Below, in pieces: positions 10,217 through 22,582 of a stretch of DNA of 64,000 bases. The position numbers were made by a program, and so were the translations under genes. The DNA lies in the NCBI RefSeq assembly GCF_037975245.1, contig NC_092578.1, positions 1,426,001-1,490,000 of the forward strand, given 5' to 3'. This DNA is from Apostichopus japonicus (lineage: Eukaryota > Echinodermata > Holothuroidea > Aspidochirotida > Stichopodidae). Each line of letters opens with the position of its first letter. The stretch's first letter is position 1. Under the pieces are notes generated by a model, which saw only the letters and a list, made by a program, of their open reading frames with translations, was not told the origin of the DNA and did no database searches.

Positions 10217-13200
10217 GCACTTATACATACATGTGTATATATATATATATGTGTGTATATATAAAAGAAGCAAGAGCAAAGTTCTCCATCGTATACTTTC
10301 TAAACAATGAAATTAGATGTACATGAACAGTAAGACTGAGTTTCACATTTGCAGACCTTTGAAATGAACAACGCATGCGCAATTATTTCTCAAATCTTAA
10401 CTTGCTCCTTCCAAATATTATGTCCTGTAAACATATACAGCCACTATTTTTTTTTTGGGGGGGGGGGGCGGGAATTAGTGATAAATGATTATTTTTTATG
10501 GAGGATCCTCTATATACAAGGGTATAGTTACACGTGGGTGGGGGGGGATGGATGACAGATAATTGGGATTGCTCTCCTAGAATGGTCTGTACAACTCCAA
10601 ACAGCTTGGTACACCAATATGTTTACAACTGTAACTTTGGTAACATTGAATCGAATGCGGTTTGTGCCTGTATCTTATGGTGTTACCCCATACATGTATA
10701 GTTGACAGACGAACGTATTAGCAATTTACTGCTTCTTCTAATCCTTTTACTTACTTTATGTCCAGATGTGAGTTTAGTCCTTTACAATCCGAGAACATCT
10801 ACAAGAGCAAATTCTTAAAGAGTCTCTGACACTGTAAGAATTCCTTTAAGCTGATGGACGTTCCGAAACCTCTATGAAAATAGGAAAAAAAAAACAGGCC
10901 TACGATGGAAACATCTGTTTGCCTTTGCAACGTAAAATCCTTTCCAACAAAGAACCTAACTTTACCAGTACACAATTCAGGGTTTTTTAGTTACTCTAGC
11001 GCACAAAATGTATTAGTCTTTATAGACTTATGCCGAATGCTCCAAACTCCGAGAAAGTACGTTATATATAGGCCTATTAAAACGAACGATAAGCGAAGCT
11101 TGTTTTGTATACGCGATATAAAACTGTGTCAGTAGTTGTGCCTATTTGAAATTATGTATAGGCCCATAACATGTATACTTTGCAGGCTTATGCTATTTTA
11201 TTGTCACTATATATGAAGGTGAATTATTAGTTACTATCTTTAAGAGTTTATAACAAGCTTGTTTTCATTGTTGTTAGATTAAATTGAAGACTAATATAAG
11301 TATGTATTGGCTGGCTTTTCGGAAAGATATGTAGTATCATAAAAAAAAAATCCCTAGTATATTTTGAAATAAACAGGTACCTCTTCGTGTAGGCCAAAAC
11401 AGATGTAATGTTTGGCCGCTATGCATGCCAATAGTTTATATCCATTATATTTTGTCAATAAATCAATGAATATATACTGACATGTTTCCCTTTTAATTGG
11501 TACTTTTTTCCAAGGTCACTTCTCAAGTTGACCTATTCACTTCAAGGTTTGCACCTCACAGTGTTATGAGTTATATACATATTGATTCCAATAAAGTTTA
11601 AATGGCGGTCATTCTAAGGAAAACATCGGTCCTTGATTAAACAGATGTGGTTTCGTAAATTCCATAATTTCGGTAGGCCTGGTTGCTCCTGCATGTACGT
11701 TTTCGCAAAGGTATATACCGATGGGGGAAGGAGCTACTGTATTGAAGCCTATAGCCTATGTATAAAGCAAAACTCAAATAATAATCCTTAAGAGGAGACA
11801 TCAGCTCACTCCTTGCTTTCATCATGCAGAACAGAGTGGTTGAGATATGAAAATAATATATGGTTGTAACTTGTACAGGGCTTCAGACTAGCGTACTCTT
11901 AGATAGTGGGCAAATTTTACAAAAACGTGGCACGTGCCAAATGTAGGCCTATATGAACAAGTAAATATTCATTTTCAAAATGTGGTACTCTGTCGCAGGG
12001 AGGGGCAAAATATTTGTGATAAAGAGTGTGTGTGGGAGAAGATGGGGATGGGGGCGGGGGTAGAAGACTATAGTGACATACAGTTAGCAGTACATCGTTG
12101 TACTCAATTTATTTCTACGGGCAAATCTGAGCCGTCCGCAACGGGAGATTGACCACACACCTACATTGGTATCGAATTCAGCGACCACAGCCGACACCCT
12201 ATCCATTTAAAATCCTGGATACACCCCTCTCTATATGGTTGGTGGTCAACGTAAATGGATATGCGACTATTGAACAACTTTTGTTGGAGTCTGCGCTATA
12301 TTAAACTATAGTTATTATTATTATTATTTGTGGTCAAACGTGAACTGTCCGTGAACCATTCATGCATGGTGTGAAAGGGCGATTGAATCTTGCCTTACTC
12401 ATAGCACGTTAAGCTAGACCAACTTTCACACGTTTAAAAAGTGACCTCGATATTATGACGTCGCATTACAAGTTGTAGCCCTGTACATGATTACGAACCC
12501 TAAAAATGCTTTGCATTTGGGATTATATTCCACTCATTTCGTCTATGTGGCTCTAGTAGGCCTATATGTATAATCTTTTAGGCTTGTTGTCGCAATTGAT
12601 CAGCTCGGGTTCGTTACACTGGTGCCTGCTATACACCCTATACTAAGCATAGATGAACGTATATCAATAGAGGTTACGGTATAATCATTCCGTCATATGT
12701 ATCTACATTTTAACATGCATGGATTGAGGCGGTGACGAGTCTAAGAGCGATCTAGACAGGCTAATTATCTACTCGATCTTTGGTTCAGTTCCTTGTCGAC
12801 TGAGGTATAACATGGATTTCTCATCCACTAGGGCTGCCGATAAATGATTTTCATGTTCATGGTCTTCCATCTAGGCCTATAGTCAAACAAATTCTCAGCG
12901 AGCAGTTTATTTGATTACCCTCTAAGTGAAGTCTATGGGCTATACAATGAGATTTATATCTTTATACATATAGTTCCAGATAGATAAATGTTAGTATTAC
13001 ATAATATATTACTATGATATTACTTCTTTGACCATTTAAATTGTACAATTCAGATTCCTTACCTTGTTTTAATTTGCTGTAGAAAGGCAGTCGATGTTTC
13101 TGTGCCCAGACCAGTGCAACAGTTTAATGGCAGTTTTTATTGCGAATAAAGCGCTGTAATGAATTGAGGTATACTTAGCTTTTGAGAGTATGATCAGTTT

Positions 13201-14676
13201 TGCTGGTAGACGTGGAAGGCGGTATACTTCGCTTCAGCAGTAAATCGCAAGGTCTGGGAGATGTGAGGGTTTATGATTACTGTGAGTAAAGTAAAGAAGT
13301 GAACAACCACTTTCATATCCTGTCCATCCATCAGGCCGAGGGTAATGTAAAGAAAAGCAGATCTAAGATTTGAAATCAGGGTCGTCACCTGCAAGTTTTT
13401 TTACTCTTTTTTGAGAATATTTTACGTCAACTTATCAGTTGTATTAAACAGTAAAGGTTAAAATAGAATCTTTGACCACAGAGAACATAACTTTATATTT
13501 CGTTACATTGCCCGTAAGATGGCCAAAGTCGCCATCATAACATCAAAATGGAGGACACATCCACAGTCTTCGAGAGTCAGGTCGGACTCATAATGCATAA
13601 TTATATCACTGCGCCATGTTTTGTATACGCTTCCTCCCCCCCCCCCCCCCCTTAAATTATGAAATAAGACAGTTCAACAAATTCACCAAATGTGATAAGT
13701 TGTTCTAACTATAGAACTCAAATATGGCCAACTCACATCGACGGGCTACACAAGTAGCGTAATTCGTCAGCCATATACAGACAACAGATAAAAAAGTTTT
13801 AAACTTTTAAATTCATAACAAATTTGGCCTTATCCCTTTATGTCTATGCCACACACACACACGATGCAGTGTTTTTTTATATATATATTTCTTTATACTA
13901 GAGTGTTCATTAACAGCTCGCGGCGTACACAGAACGTAGAAGAATCGGAATCTGTCTAATCATGCCCATTTGACATGACCTGCGTGATCTTATTCAGAAC
14001 AGGTGTTATATACGGGTGCTGTAACACACTCGGCCGAACAGGTTAACCACGGTCGGGAAAAGTGCCTTAATTGACCCACTGCCCAAAGACGTGGCCACAA
14101 AAAGTACAGTGGAAAGAGGCGCTGCGGCGGGGTGGGTTGGGAGGTGGGATTCAAGCAACGTCCGGTTTGCCATAACCGTTCATCCGTGCACTGGTTAACA
14201 GGGCGGACGTAGGCAAAGAGAATGACTACCACACCCTCTGAACAGTGGATGCATAGAATGTGTGTCTTTATGCGATTAAAACTAAGAACAGACAAGAGTT
14301 AAGTAGTTGAAACCAAAATATTTATTTACTTGAAAGAAGTTCGAAAAGTTTGACAATCTCCCGTATAAAAGTGAAAACCATAAACAGGGAAACAAAAATA
14401 TATATACAGAATTCGTGTATCTTTCCTTGACCTGACATCATTTAGGATGGATCTTTTGTAAGTAAAATTCATGCAACATTTAGAAATTTTTACTTAAAGA
14501 AACATAAATTTGTAATAACTCACAGCACTACCACTAATATTGTCCGTGAATAACTCTGTTTTTCGTGGACAAGTTTGTTTGATCTTCAATATGACATCAA
14601 TCATTCGACTCTCTAATGATACATTTTTTTAAGACAAGTCACCTAAGGTATAACCTGGGCACAAAAACCACACTAC

Positions 14677-15030
14677 TTAAAGGTATTGAATACTCACGCA
14701 CAAAGAAACGTCTGATGCTGATAATCTGATAGTTTGGAATGAAGTGTTAGACACCACCATCGATCCCAGAAAATACACACACATCTTGCTACCGTCCGTA
14801 ATTAGACACTAGTGTATAGTCAATACATGCAGCTACGGTCAATACCCACAACACAGTGTACATAGCAGCGATGGACATTTCAGGTCCAGATAAAAGATAA
14901 CAAGGTATCACATTTCATTACTGTCTGCATTTTCTAGCGACAAGAAGAAAACTTCACTTGCAAGCAACGGAAAGTTAACCTTTTTTCAGAGGGCGACACA
15001 AGGTTTGGGGGGAGTCTTCAACGCCTTTAA
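14677..15030 (+). mobile_element. TTAA-flanked MITE, copy 2
   Basis: Same family and orientation as 149-512. It begins TTAAAGGTATTGAATACTCA and ends GAGTCTTCAACGCCTTTAA. About 354 bp long, full-length apart from a small deletion near GAATGAAGTGTTAG. It lies between b561 copies A and B. Confidence 0.8.
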
Positions 15031-15186
15031 ATCTGATCCGCTCTCAACCCTAGTCCCCTTACATCCAGACTGACTGTATGATCATTTTCAAATGTGTTCC
15101 ACAAACTCCTTCGATTGGGAATAGATACTACTGCACATGACCTTAGCCAAAAGATTCTCTAATGAAGGAGGTTACTTCCTTTAAAC

Positions 15187-15300
15187 CAGTGGTTCTCAAA
15201 CACTTTTAGGCGACTGCCCACTTTGACCATCTTGAATTGTCCCAATTCCCAACTTCCCAACACCCCCAGGGGGCTGCAGTGACCACTTTGAGAACCACTG
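15187..15300. mobile_element. 114-bp hAT-type MITE
   Basis: The termini are perfect 14-bp inverted repeats, CAGTGGTTCTCAAA at the left and TTTGAGAACCACTG at the right. The flanks CTTTAAAC (15179-15186) and CTTTAGAC (15301-15308) match at 7 of 8 positions, as expected of an aged 8-bp hAT target duplication. The CAGNGGTTCTCAA end is characteristic of Charlie-type hAT elements. It has no coding capacity. Confidence 0.85.
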
Positions 15301-17668
15301 CTTTAGACAAAGAAATATACTACTATGGCAGCAAAATAGCAGATTTAAATAAAAAAAAATATATAAAAAAATGTTAAGCAAACAAGGTATGTGAATGGCT
15401 GTAGTTTTTGCTATGTGAATTCATGTTAATTCTGTTGACTATTGAGAGCAAACAGTATTGACTAAAAATACACACAATGACATAAGGTAACATTTGGTAT
15501 GATTAATGTGAGTATAAGTTACAAGGCATTGCAAATTAATCCCTATCATAACTTATGCAAACATAGGATATGTTAATGATCTGTCCCAGGTTCGATTGTT
15601 TTAAGTACCAAATTCATTTTCTATTTACTATTGTCACCAAAGAAGTGAAGTTATATTTGATATCAATTATATGTTGCCTCTTTCAAGTACATGAATATAA
15701 CTCATGAATATATTAAGCTGAAAATACAGCTTATTAACATAGCAAGATATGCAGACAAATTTAATGATTATCAAACGTATTCATTAACATTGCATGTCGA
15801 TCAAACAATGAATCATCAATTTGCATGATAATTTTTGTCTAATTAATAAACAATAATCAAAAAGAAAAGAAAAAAAGAAGAAATTCTACAAGTTTGCATT
15901 TTCTAACTTTTGCACTTTAAGTAATAAATGCATTCTCTCACAAAGCCCATATTTTCTCCCCAAACTCCTAAGGATAAAGTGAAATAGTTCTATAAATCAG
16001 TTTTTATCTTTACTTCAGTACGAACAGAGATTTAAAGCAACAGTTGCATCCTGGTCTCTGATCCTGAATTCAAGGATCTTTGGTTATGTGCTGATGTGGC
16101 AAACTTTGGTACAACTTTACAAATATGCACTATGCATATAGAAAATGGAAAAGAGAAAAAGCAAGAAATATCTGAAATGCAAAAAAACTGTTTGGCAAAT
16201 TCAAAAGATTTAAGAAAGTGTCTGTTTGTACTGCACAGTTTGTTTGAAATTGTTAATTTTAAAAGTGTCTGCAGTTATTACTTCACAGCCTCCTAGATCC
16301 TATTGCGAGGATCATCTTTACGATAAACAGTAACATTATCAGCTTCAATAACATGGACGTATGAATAATGTTTATGCATCTCTACAAAATTGTATCAAAA
16401 ACTTCACAGAGACTTTGAGAAAGAGTACCATCGTTACAAAAGAGAAACCATCCAAGGATGAAATGTCTAACATGGTGTCAACTTTACAAGTAATTGTAGC
16501 GATGTTTAGCGATGAAATCTCTAGACAGAAAGTATGGCTAATTGTTATTACTAACAACAGAGATACAAAATCAAGCTACTGGCATCACATGCTTTGTAGA
16601 CGATTAAATATTTCCACAGAGTTCAATACTAAGTGTCCAGCAGTGGCATGCACACAGTCCCTCACGCCCCCCCCCCTTCCTCCTTGCCCCAACCACTATC
16701 AGTCGAGGAAAAAGCTATAGTCTGGGGACTTTTTCAAAGTTAAAACTTATTTATCAGCTCAACATTGATTGCCCTTAGACCTTTCTTATAGTGTAAATGC
16801 GCCTTGAGATGCACCATTTGACAGTCCCAACTGGACCCTCTCACACCCCTCTACAAAGTAGCTGCATTCTACTACCCCACTGCCGCACCACTCATTTAAA
16901 AACTTTTTGACCCGCCTACAGCCTGTCCATAAAGGTTCATACACTTACAAAACTCAGTTGGGGGATACTTGGAATTTGTCCAGCCCCCACCCCATCTTTG
17001 AATTCATGTGAAAGTCACTGGTATACAGACATTTAATTAGCACACTATACCATTGTTTTATAGTTCCTGGAACAATCATAAATAGAAGATCCAAGGCACA
17101 GAGGTATCAAATAGTTTCATATATAATCAAGTTAGTTTTATAAATGTAATGTTTACACTGATTACCAAAACAGATTTGTGGAATTGCAGAAATCTGTGAC
17201 ACAGCAATTCTGGTGAATGCAAATTTCAGTTTACAGACTAGGCCTGCTCTGGTACTTCTAATTGTTCAAGAGTAGTTGCTAAAGAGTAGATCTTGAGAAT
17301 TAATTGTTAAAGTTTAGATCTATCAACAAGTAATGTCAAGTGTTCTTCTGAGACAAAACAAATCTCTGTATTATCAAAATATTCAAAGTTTTGGATGATG
17401 AATGTTTCACATGTCTTCTTGATACATGGACTATGAAACTTTAAGATGAAAATTAAACAAGCAAACAAAAGAAATTTTAATAGATTATTTATAGGTGTTC
17501 AGAGTTTGCTTCTCCCTACTTTCACATCACGTCACTTAACCTTTAACCTAAAAGAGATTTAGTTTTAATTCTTTGTTTCAGAACTCAATACCCCCCTAAT
17601 CAGTCTTTTCTCACTTGTAACCTGTAACAAATAGACATGGCTCCAAATATCGTTCTATTGGTGAGGTA

Positions 17669-20600
17669 TCAATTCAGCTGATCATATCTGCTAAGTGTAA
17701 GAGCAGAGAACTTTGAACTGGTCACAATGTAGGTCACAATCCCAGCAAAGAAAACCACGGCGATGGCAAAGATGTTAGTCACAATCACCACGGGAGACAG
17801 TTCATCAAATCCTTGGCTGTAAAGAGACAAGAAAATACCGGTTTAAAGTAAAAATTCACCAAGAGCCTCCCAGTAAGAAACTGGACTCTTAAGCCTCTAA
17901 TGGAGGATGGGAGGGGGGGTATCAAATTTCTGATATTGTATTATATTTGTAATCATACTGCCTGCTATTTATTTCTTATCTGGACAAAAACAATCAGCAG
18001 TTAGCATTTCCTTAGCAACATTGTTATTTTAATTACTGTTCATTATCTTTAGCCTAATTAGAGGACAATAATTAGAGGACAATGATGATATTGCAAGTGG
18101 ATAGCAGCACCAAGAAGTGCGTTAATTAATCACGAAGGTTAATGGTTTCATTTTTAGAAAGCAAGTTATTTCAGGAATACAATCATGTTAAGTTCTGTTT
18201 TGTTACTTTTCCAAAGCAGGAAGAAATTTCAAAGAATGATGCAGGTCAAGATGATTTATCTGCTAAGTATATTATAAATTTAATAGGAAATTAATTAAAA
18301 TCAAATTAATAACAATAGAAATTAAACTAAATTAAAATATGAAAATTGTCTGGATGAAAAGGAATAAAACAAAAAGTAACAAAAAGGATATTTACTCTGT
18401 AAACAGAATTTTTTCTGTCAGTCCTGTTAGAACGGAGACACAAATCATGCCGAGGAGAAAGATACCAAAGAAGACATGGACGGGTTTGACAGCCGCTCTA
18501 ATCTCCTCACGGGGACGAGGATACAAGAAAAACAGGAATCCCAACACAAGCTGCAAGAGAAAGAAATGAAACAATTGACAGTGTGTGAATAATTACATGG
18601 CATGGTTCCCTTTAATGCACCTGCTGACGATGATAATTAATTTCAATTAGCCCTCTCAAAATCAATTTGTTTTTCGGCAGTTTTAATTCCACACTGAAGA
18701 CTTGAGTCATAGAGTAAGATGGAAAGACAAAGGATTGTCACTCTAACAGTATAATGTATCAGGTCTCTTCCGATGAGTCACCATGTCAGAGAGAAAAGCT
18801 GCAGCAGCTGCATGCTCCTGCTCAGCTAGGATGAATCAATATATCAAACTATTATCTCTATCGTGTGAAACTGCAGCACAAAAGCTTATGTCCTTTGCAT
18901 CTCCGCTGCTGGATACTGCAGCCCTTTTCAGAATCCTACTTTTGACAGGTTACCAAAGCGGACAAGTTTTCCAATTTTAAGTTTGTGAAGCTGACTTATT
19001 GAGACGACACAGGTTGCACATTTTTATTTTTTGTACACATTCTTGAACTGCTTCAGCTGAGCTAGCTAACTAATAGTGCTAAGTGCCATGTTTACTAAAC
19101 TAAGTAGTCCAGCCACTTCAATAGACTAATCATTCTAAATTGATAAGACTAAATTGATAATTTCTCAAACCTTACAGCAGTACAGTCTTTATAGTGTATG
19201 TCGGTAGTTAAGTTACTTAATCACCTCAACACTTCCTCTACAGTAATTCTTTTAGAATTTCGTTTTTTTCCATTATTATTTACTTTTCATCATTTTCATG
19301 ACAGTGTCCCCTTTTGAGCTCAAGTATAAAATTCAATTATTATTTTATTAAGCATCTCCCAAATACACAGTAGACCCTTCTGTGCTTTGCAGTCTGCATC
19401 TATCATTAACTGTATAAAATAGCTATACGACTGCTTCATTGCAGTTACCCTTTTTTAAATTTATTTTTCTCCCTTCACCTCCTCTATCTCCTTTAGGATC
19501 TTCAACTCTTCGATCTCGGGTTAATATGATGGTATGCTTGTCAAACAGTGAACAATGAATAAACCTACCATAGGGGTAATTGTGTAAATATGTTTTGAAA
19601 GTTATATGGCTTTCCATACAGCTAAATCTATAGGTTACTTTTTTATTATTATTATGTTTACACAAACTACCTGTACATCTTCAAAATTAATACACACTCT
19701 CATTCCTATTATTCGTTATAGACATTTGGAAAAGAAATGGAAACTAATAAGTCGCTAATTAATTTTAATGATATTATGAAAAAGTATGAACAATATTGCA
19801 TTCCCTTGCAAACAATTTCAGTAGCTCACTTAAGTCCGATACCATTGATGAACACCACAGCTAAAGTATAGTAACTACAATATCCTGATTTTTCACTTCT
19901 GTTTAGAGAACCACTTGTTGTCCAATTCCCGTTCCCAGCACCTGTAGCCATTTAACATACAATGGATGACATGATGGCTAAGTACTATCCAATCCAATCC
20001 AACCACTTACTCATCTCATGAGGACAATGCAACCAATCTTCTGTAACATCACTTGTGTAACATCACTGTCATGAAGAACACAGTCTATTCAACATCCATA
20101 TTACCAATTCACAAGTGCCCTTTCAAATTTAAATTGCCTACGATTCATTTGAATGCTGCCATTATCAAATGAGAATCCAAGGCAATTTCTAACTTGGGCT
20201 TAGAAAAGTGTTTTTTTCTCATATCATATCGATACTGAATTTGATCCTTGCTTGCGATGCAGCAACTTGCCTGACTACCATAGAAGACCACTGTTCCGAG
20301 GCCCATCCAGCTGTGAAGGCTACGAGCATTGCCAAATCCCTGAGCGTTGTGATACTGAAAGACTGCCACCAATCCGACCACAGAGCAAACAAATGCCAGA
20401 AGGTGAAGGAGAAAGTGAGCCATCTTGATTTTAAACTTTGAAACACTGATGCCTGCACCTATCTTGTACAAGAGGACAGCTGAAAGAGAAACAAAAATGT
20501 CAAGTTATTATGATTATTATTATTATTATAGGTAACAGTTTCATTCTGTGATTGCCCAAAGTAGTCAAATGCATTGTTCTTTCATAATGGTATATACACT

Positions 20601-22582
20601 GTGCTAAAGATTTCATCCTGGCATCAACACTACCAGTTGTAAAATGTATGGTTGTGTCATATGTAAAGTTAATATGAACTGTACTAACGTTGAACCAATC
20701 TGTTACTATAGGGGTTGTTACACTGCATAAGTGCCAATTGCTCAGTGTGATAATTGACACAACTGACACATATTGACAAAGGATGCATCCATATTTTCTG
20801 TATCATAACTCCATTAAATAAAACACATGTTCAATCACCTCATTGTTCTGATTTAGAAAACTAACAATTATCAAATAAATATGCAACAAAAGAAAAAACA
20901 TACTGCAATGGCCTGATGTCTTGATCTTATTGTATTTTATTGTATTTTAATTCTCTACTATACCAATTATCTTGTCTGTGCCATCAATCTGTTTATTCTC
21001 ATCGAATACACGCTATTAACATTAATCCCCTGATTGTGTTGACTATTATAACTACTGTAGACCTGAAGGTCAGGAGTCCATTTGACCTGGATTATGATGA
21101 CACTTATATGAAAGACCTCTGTTCTTTCTGACAAATCACAACACAGATAGTTCCTGTCATATGACCAGTGTTTCAATTCTTATCAACAATTGATAACTCC
21201 AATCTCTTTGCACAATGGTTAATTGCTCACCTTCCATGCCTGTTAGGGCATAGATCAACGTTTCAACCAGCATATCCTGCCCACCCCATGATAATGCATT
21301 GCTTGACCTTTTCATGGGCACTTACAAATTTGCACACCAATGGCTGTTTGGATTTTTGAAGAATCTGAGCAACTTCAGCAGAGTCAACCTCTACCCTTCT
21401 GATTGCTCTTTTGATGTAGATCTAGATATTTAACCAACAAAGTTCTTCTCTCTAAATGATCTTTAAGGCTTCTTATTTTCATAAAATCTGCACCGTTTTA
21501 TTATTTAATCTCTCTAAACTGATGATGATGATGACTGTACACAAAAACATATATCATATTAAGCATTGGTATGATCTCTTTATTTGAACATTCTATGCAT
21601 GTTTCCCTGTGTTTTTACATATTCAGCAGATGCATACCCTATTTACCCTTCTCAAACATAACAATATTGTATGTACTCTCAAACGAAGTATGACATGATG
21701 TCTGTATTAAAGCATAGTCCATGATGCACTCAAAGAGATTGTAGTGCTCACTTAAAATGTAAACTTGACTTCCCGATTATTATATGAAGGAAGCAAACAC
21801 TTCACCTTTTGGGCATGTGCTGGTTATTTGTTGGGGCTTACAGGAATAACAAAAATCTTCAGAAGGCTTGAAATTCCTGTGAATTGTATTTTTATTCTCC
21901 CTTTGCTCATAACATCAAACACACTAACAGCATAACTATCAACACTACTGTGAAACACTGTTGACATTGCAATGTACACAGAGGTCTGTATGCATATACT
22001 TAAATTCAAATGCATGCACCTAAATTCATTTATGCTGAATTCTTTGTGTGTGACTGCTGTGATCCTCGGCAGTGAGTTTCCTGGCAGGATTTCAGATGCA
22101 AAGTGCTGTTTAATATTTCCTGAAAAATTATATATCACTACTCTTTATATTATTGGAACTGACTGTAGTGTTCTGAACTGTGGGGGGTGGGGGACGGGCA
22201 GGATAAGCCATGGTACACAGCAACTGTTGTTAAGTGAACAACTAATCTTACAAGAACTCTGCTAAAGAAGGAATTTATCATAATAATTAATGATAATATA
22301 TAATTATTATAATTTATATTACAAGGAATTATAAGTATTAATCTATTGCACAACTAGCACAAAAATCTGATAAATGGTAAAATATCAACACTCACAGTTT
22401 CCATAGAAGAACAGAAATCCTGCAACCATGAGAATAGGATGAAGATTAAACTGCTTTTCGCTGCCATCCCAAGCATATCCACCAAAGTATTTGTTGGTGA
22501 GCACGACCATGAGTGAAACAATCAACAGACCAAGGATTTCAGCCAAAATGACCAAAAGAGTAAACAGTAACCCAACCCCCAT
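17669..22582 (-). CDS. CYB561: Cytochrome b561 (ascorbate-dependent transmembrane reductase), copy B, complete
   Basis: Four coding exons: 22396-22582 (ATG at 22580-22582), 20271-20479, 18396-18550 and 17669-17816 (TGA stop), 699 nt, 232 aa. Intron phases are 1, 0 and 2, as in copies A and C. Exon 2 has the same 209-nt length as in copy A, yet its donor reads CAG|GCAAGT, so intron 2 is a GC-AG intron. Haem-ligand histidines fall at residues 48 (FNLHP), 84 (KMAHF), 118 (SLHSW) and 157 (KPVHVFFG), the same spacing as copy A. The predicted protein has six helices and moves electrons from cytosolic ascorbate across a membrane. The tail after the last helix is short, SKFSALTLSRYDQLN, with YDQL matching a YxxPhi sorting signal. 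UTR resumes at 22602, and a non-coding exon with donor CAAAG|GTAGGT probably ends at 23632. Copy B is divergent from copy C. Confidence 0.95.
20271..20276 (-). other. Non-canonical GC splice donor of copy B intron 2
   Basis: On the minus strand the exon ends GTAGTCAG and the intron starts GCAAGT. Using this junction gives exon 2 exactly the 209 nt found in copy A and keeps phase 0 into exon 3 (LVLGFLFF). No GT nearby gives the same alignment. CAG|GCAAGT is the consensus for the minor GC-AG intron class spliced by the U2 spliceosome. Confidence 0.85.

Larger units (their letters stand above)
9440..17668. other. Intergenic region between b561 copies A and B
   Basis: An 8.2-kb interval holding the 5' UTR and promoter of copy A on the left and the 3' UTR of copy B on the right. 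No convincing coding exon was found. It contains a decayed LINE (9729-10216), a TTAA MITE (14677-15030), a hAT MITE (15187-15300), poly-C at 13636-13651 and simple AT-rich sequence. A 119-codon open frame at 16361-16720 (+) has no recognisable family and ends in poly-C sequence; it overlaps the likely copy B 3' UTR on the opposite strand. Confidence 0.6.

Noticed and set aside
16361-16720. 119-residue open frame on the plus strand
   Set aside because: No recognisable domain, no splice signals, runs into a poly-C tract, and lies in the probable 3' UTR of the opposite-strand copy B.
20208-20441. Open frames overlapping copy B exon 2 in other frames
   Set aside because: Shadows of the real exon, which aligns residue by residue with copies A and C.
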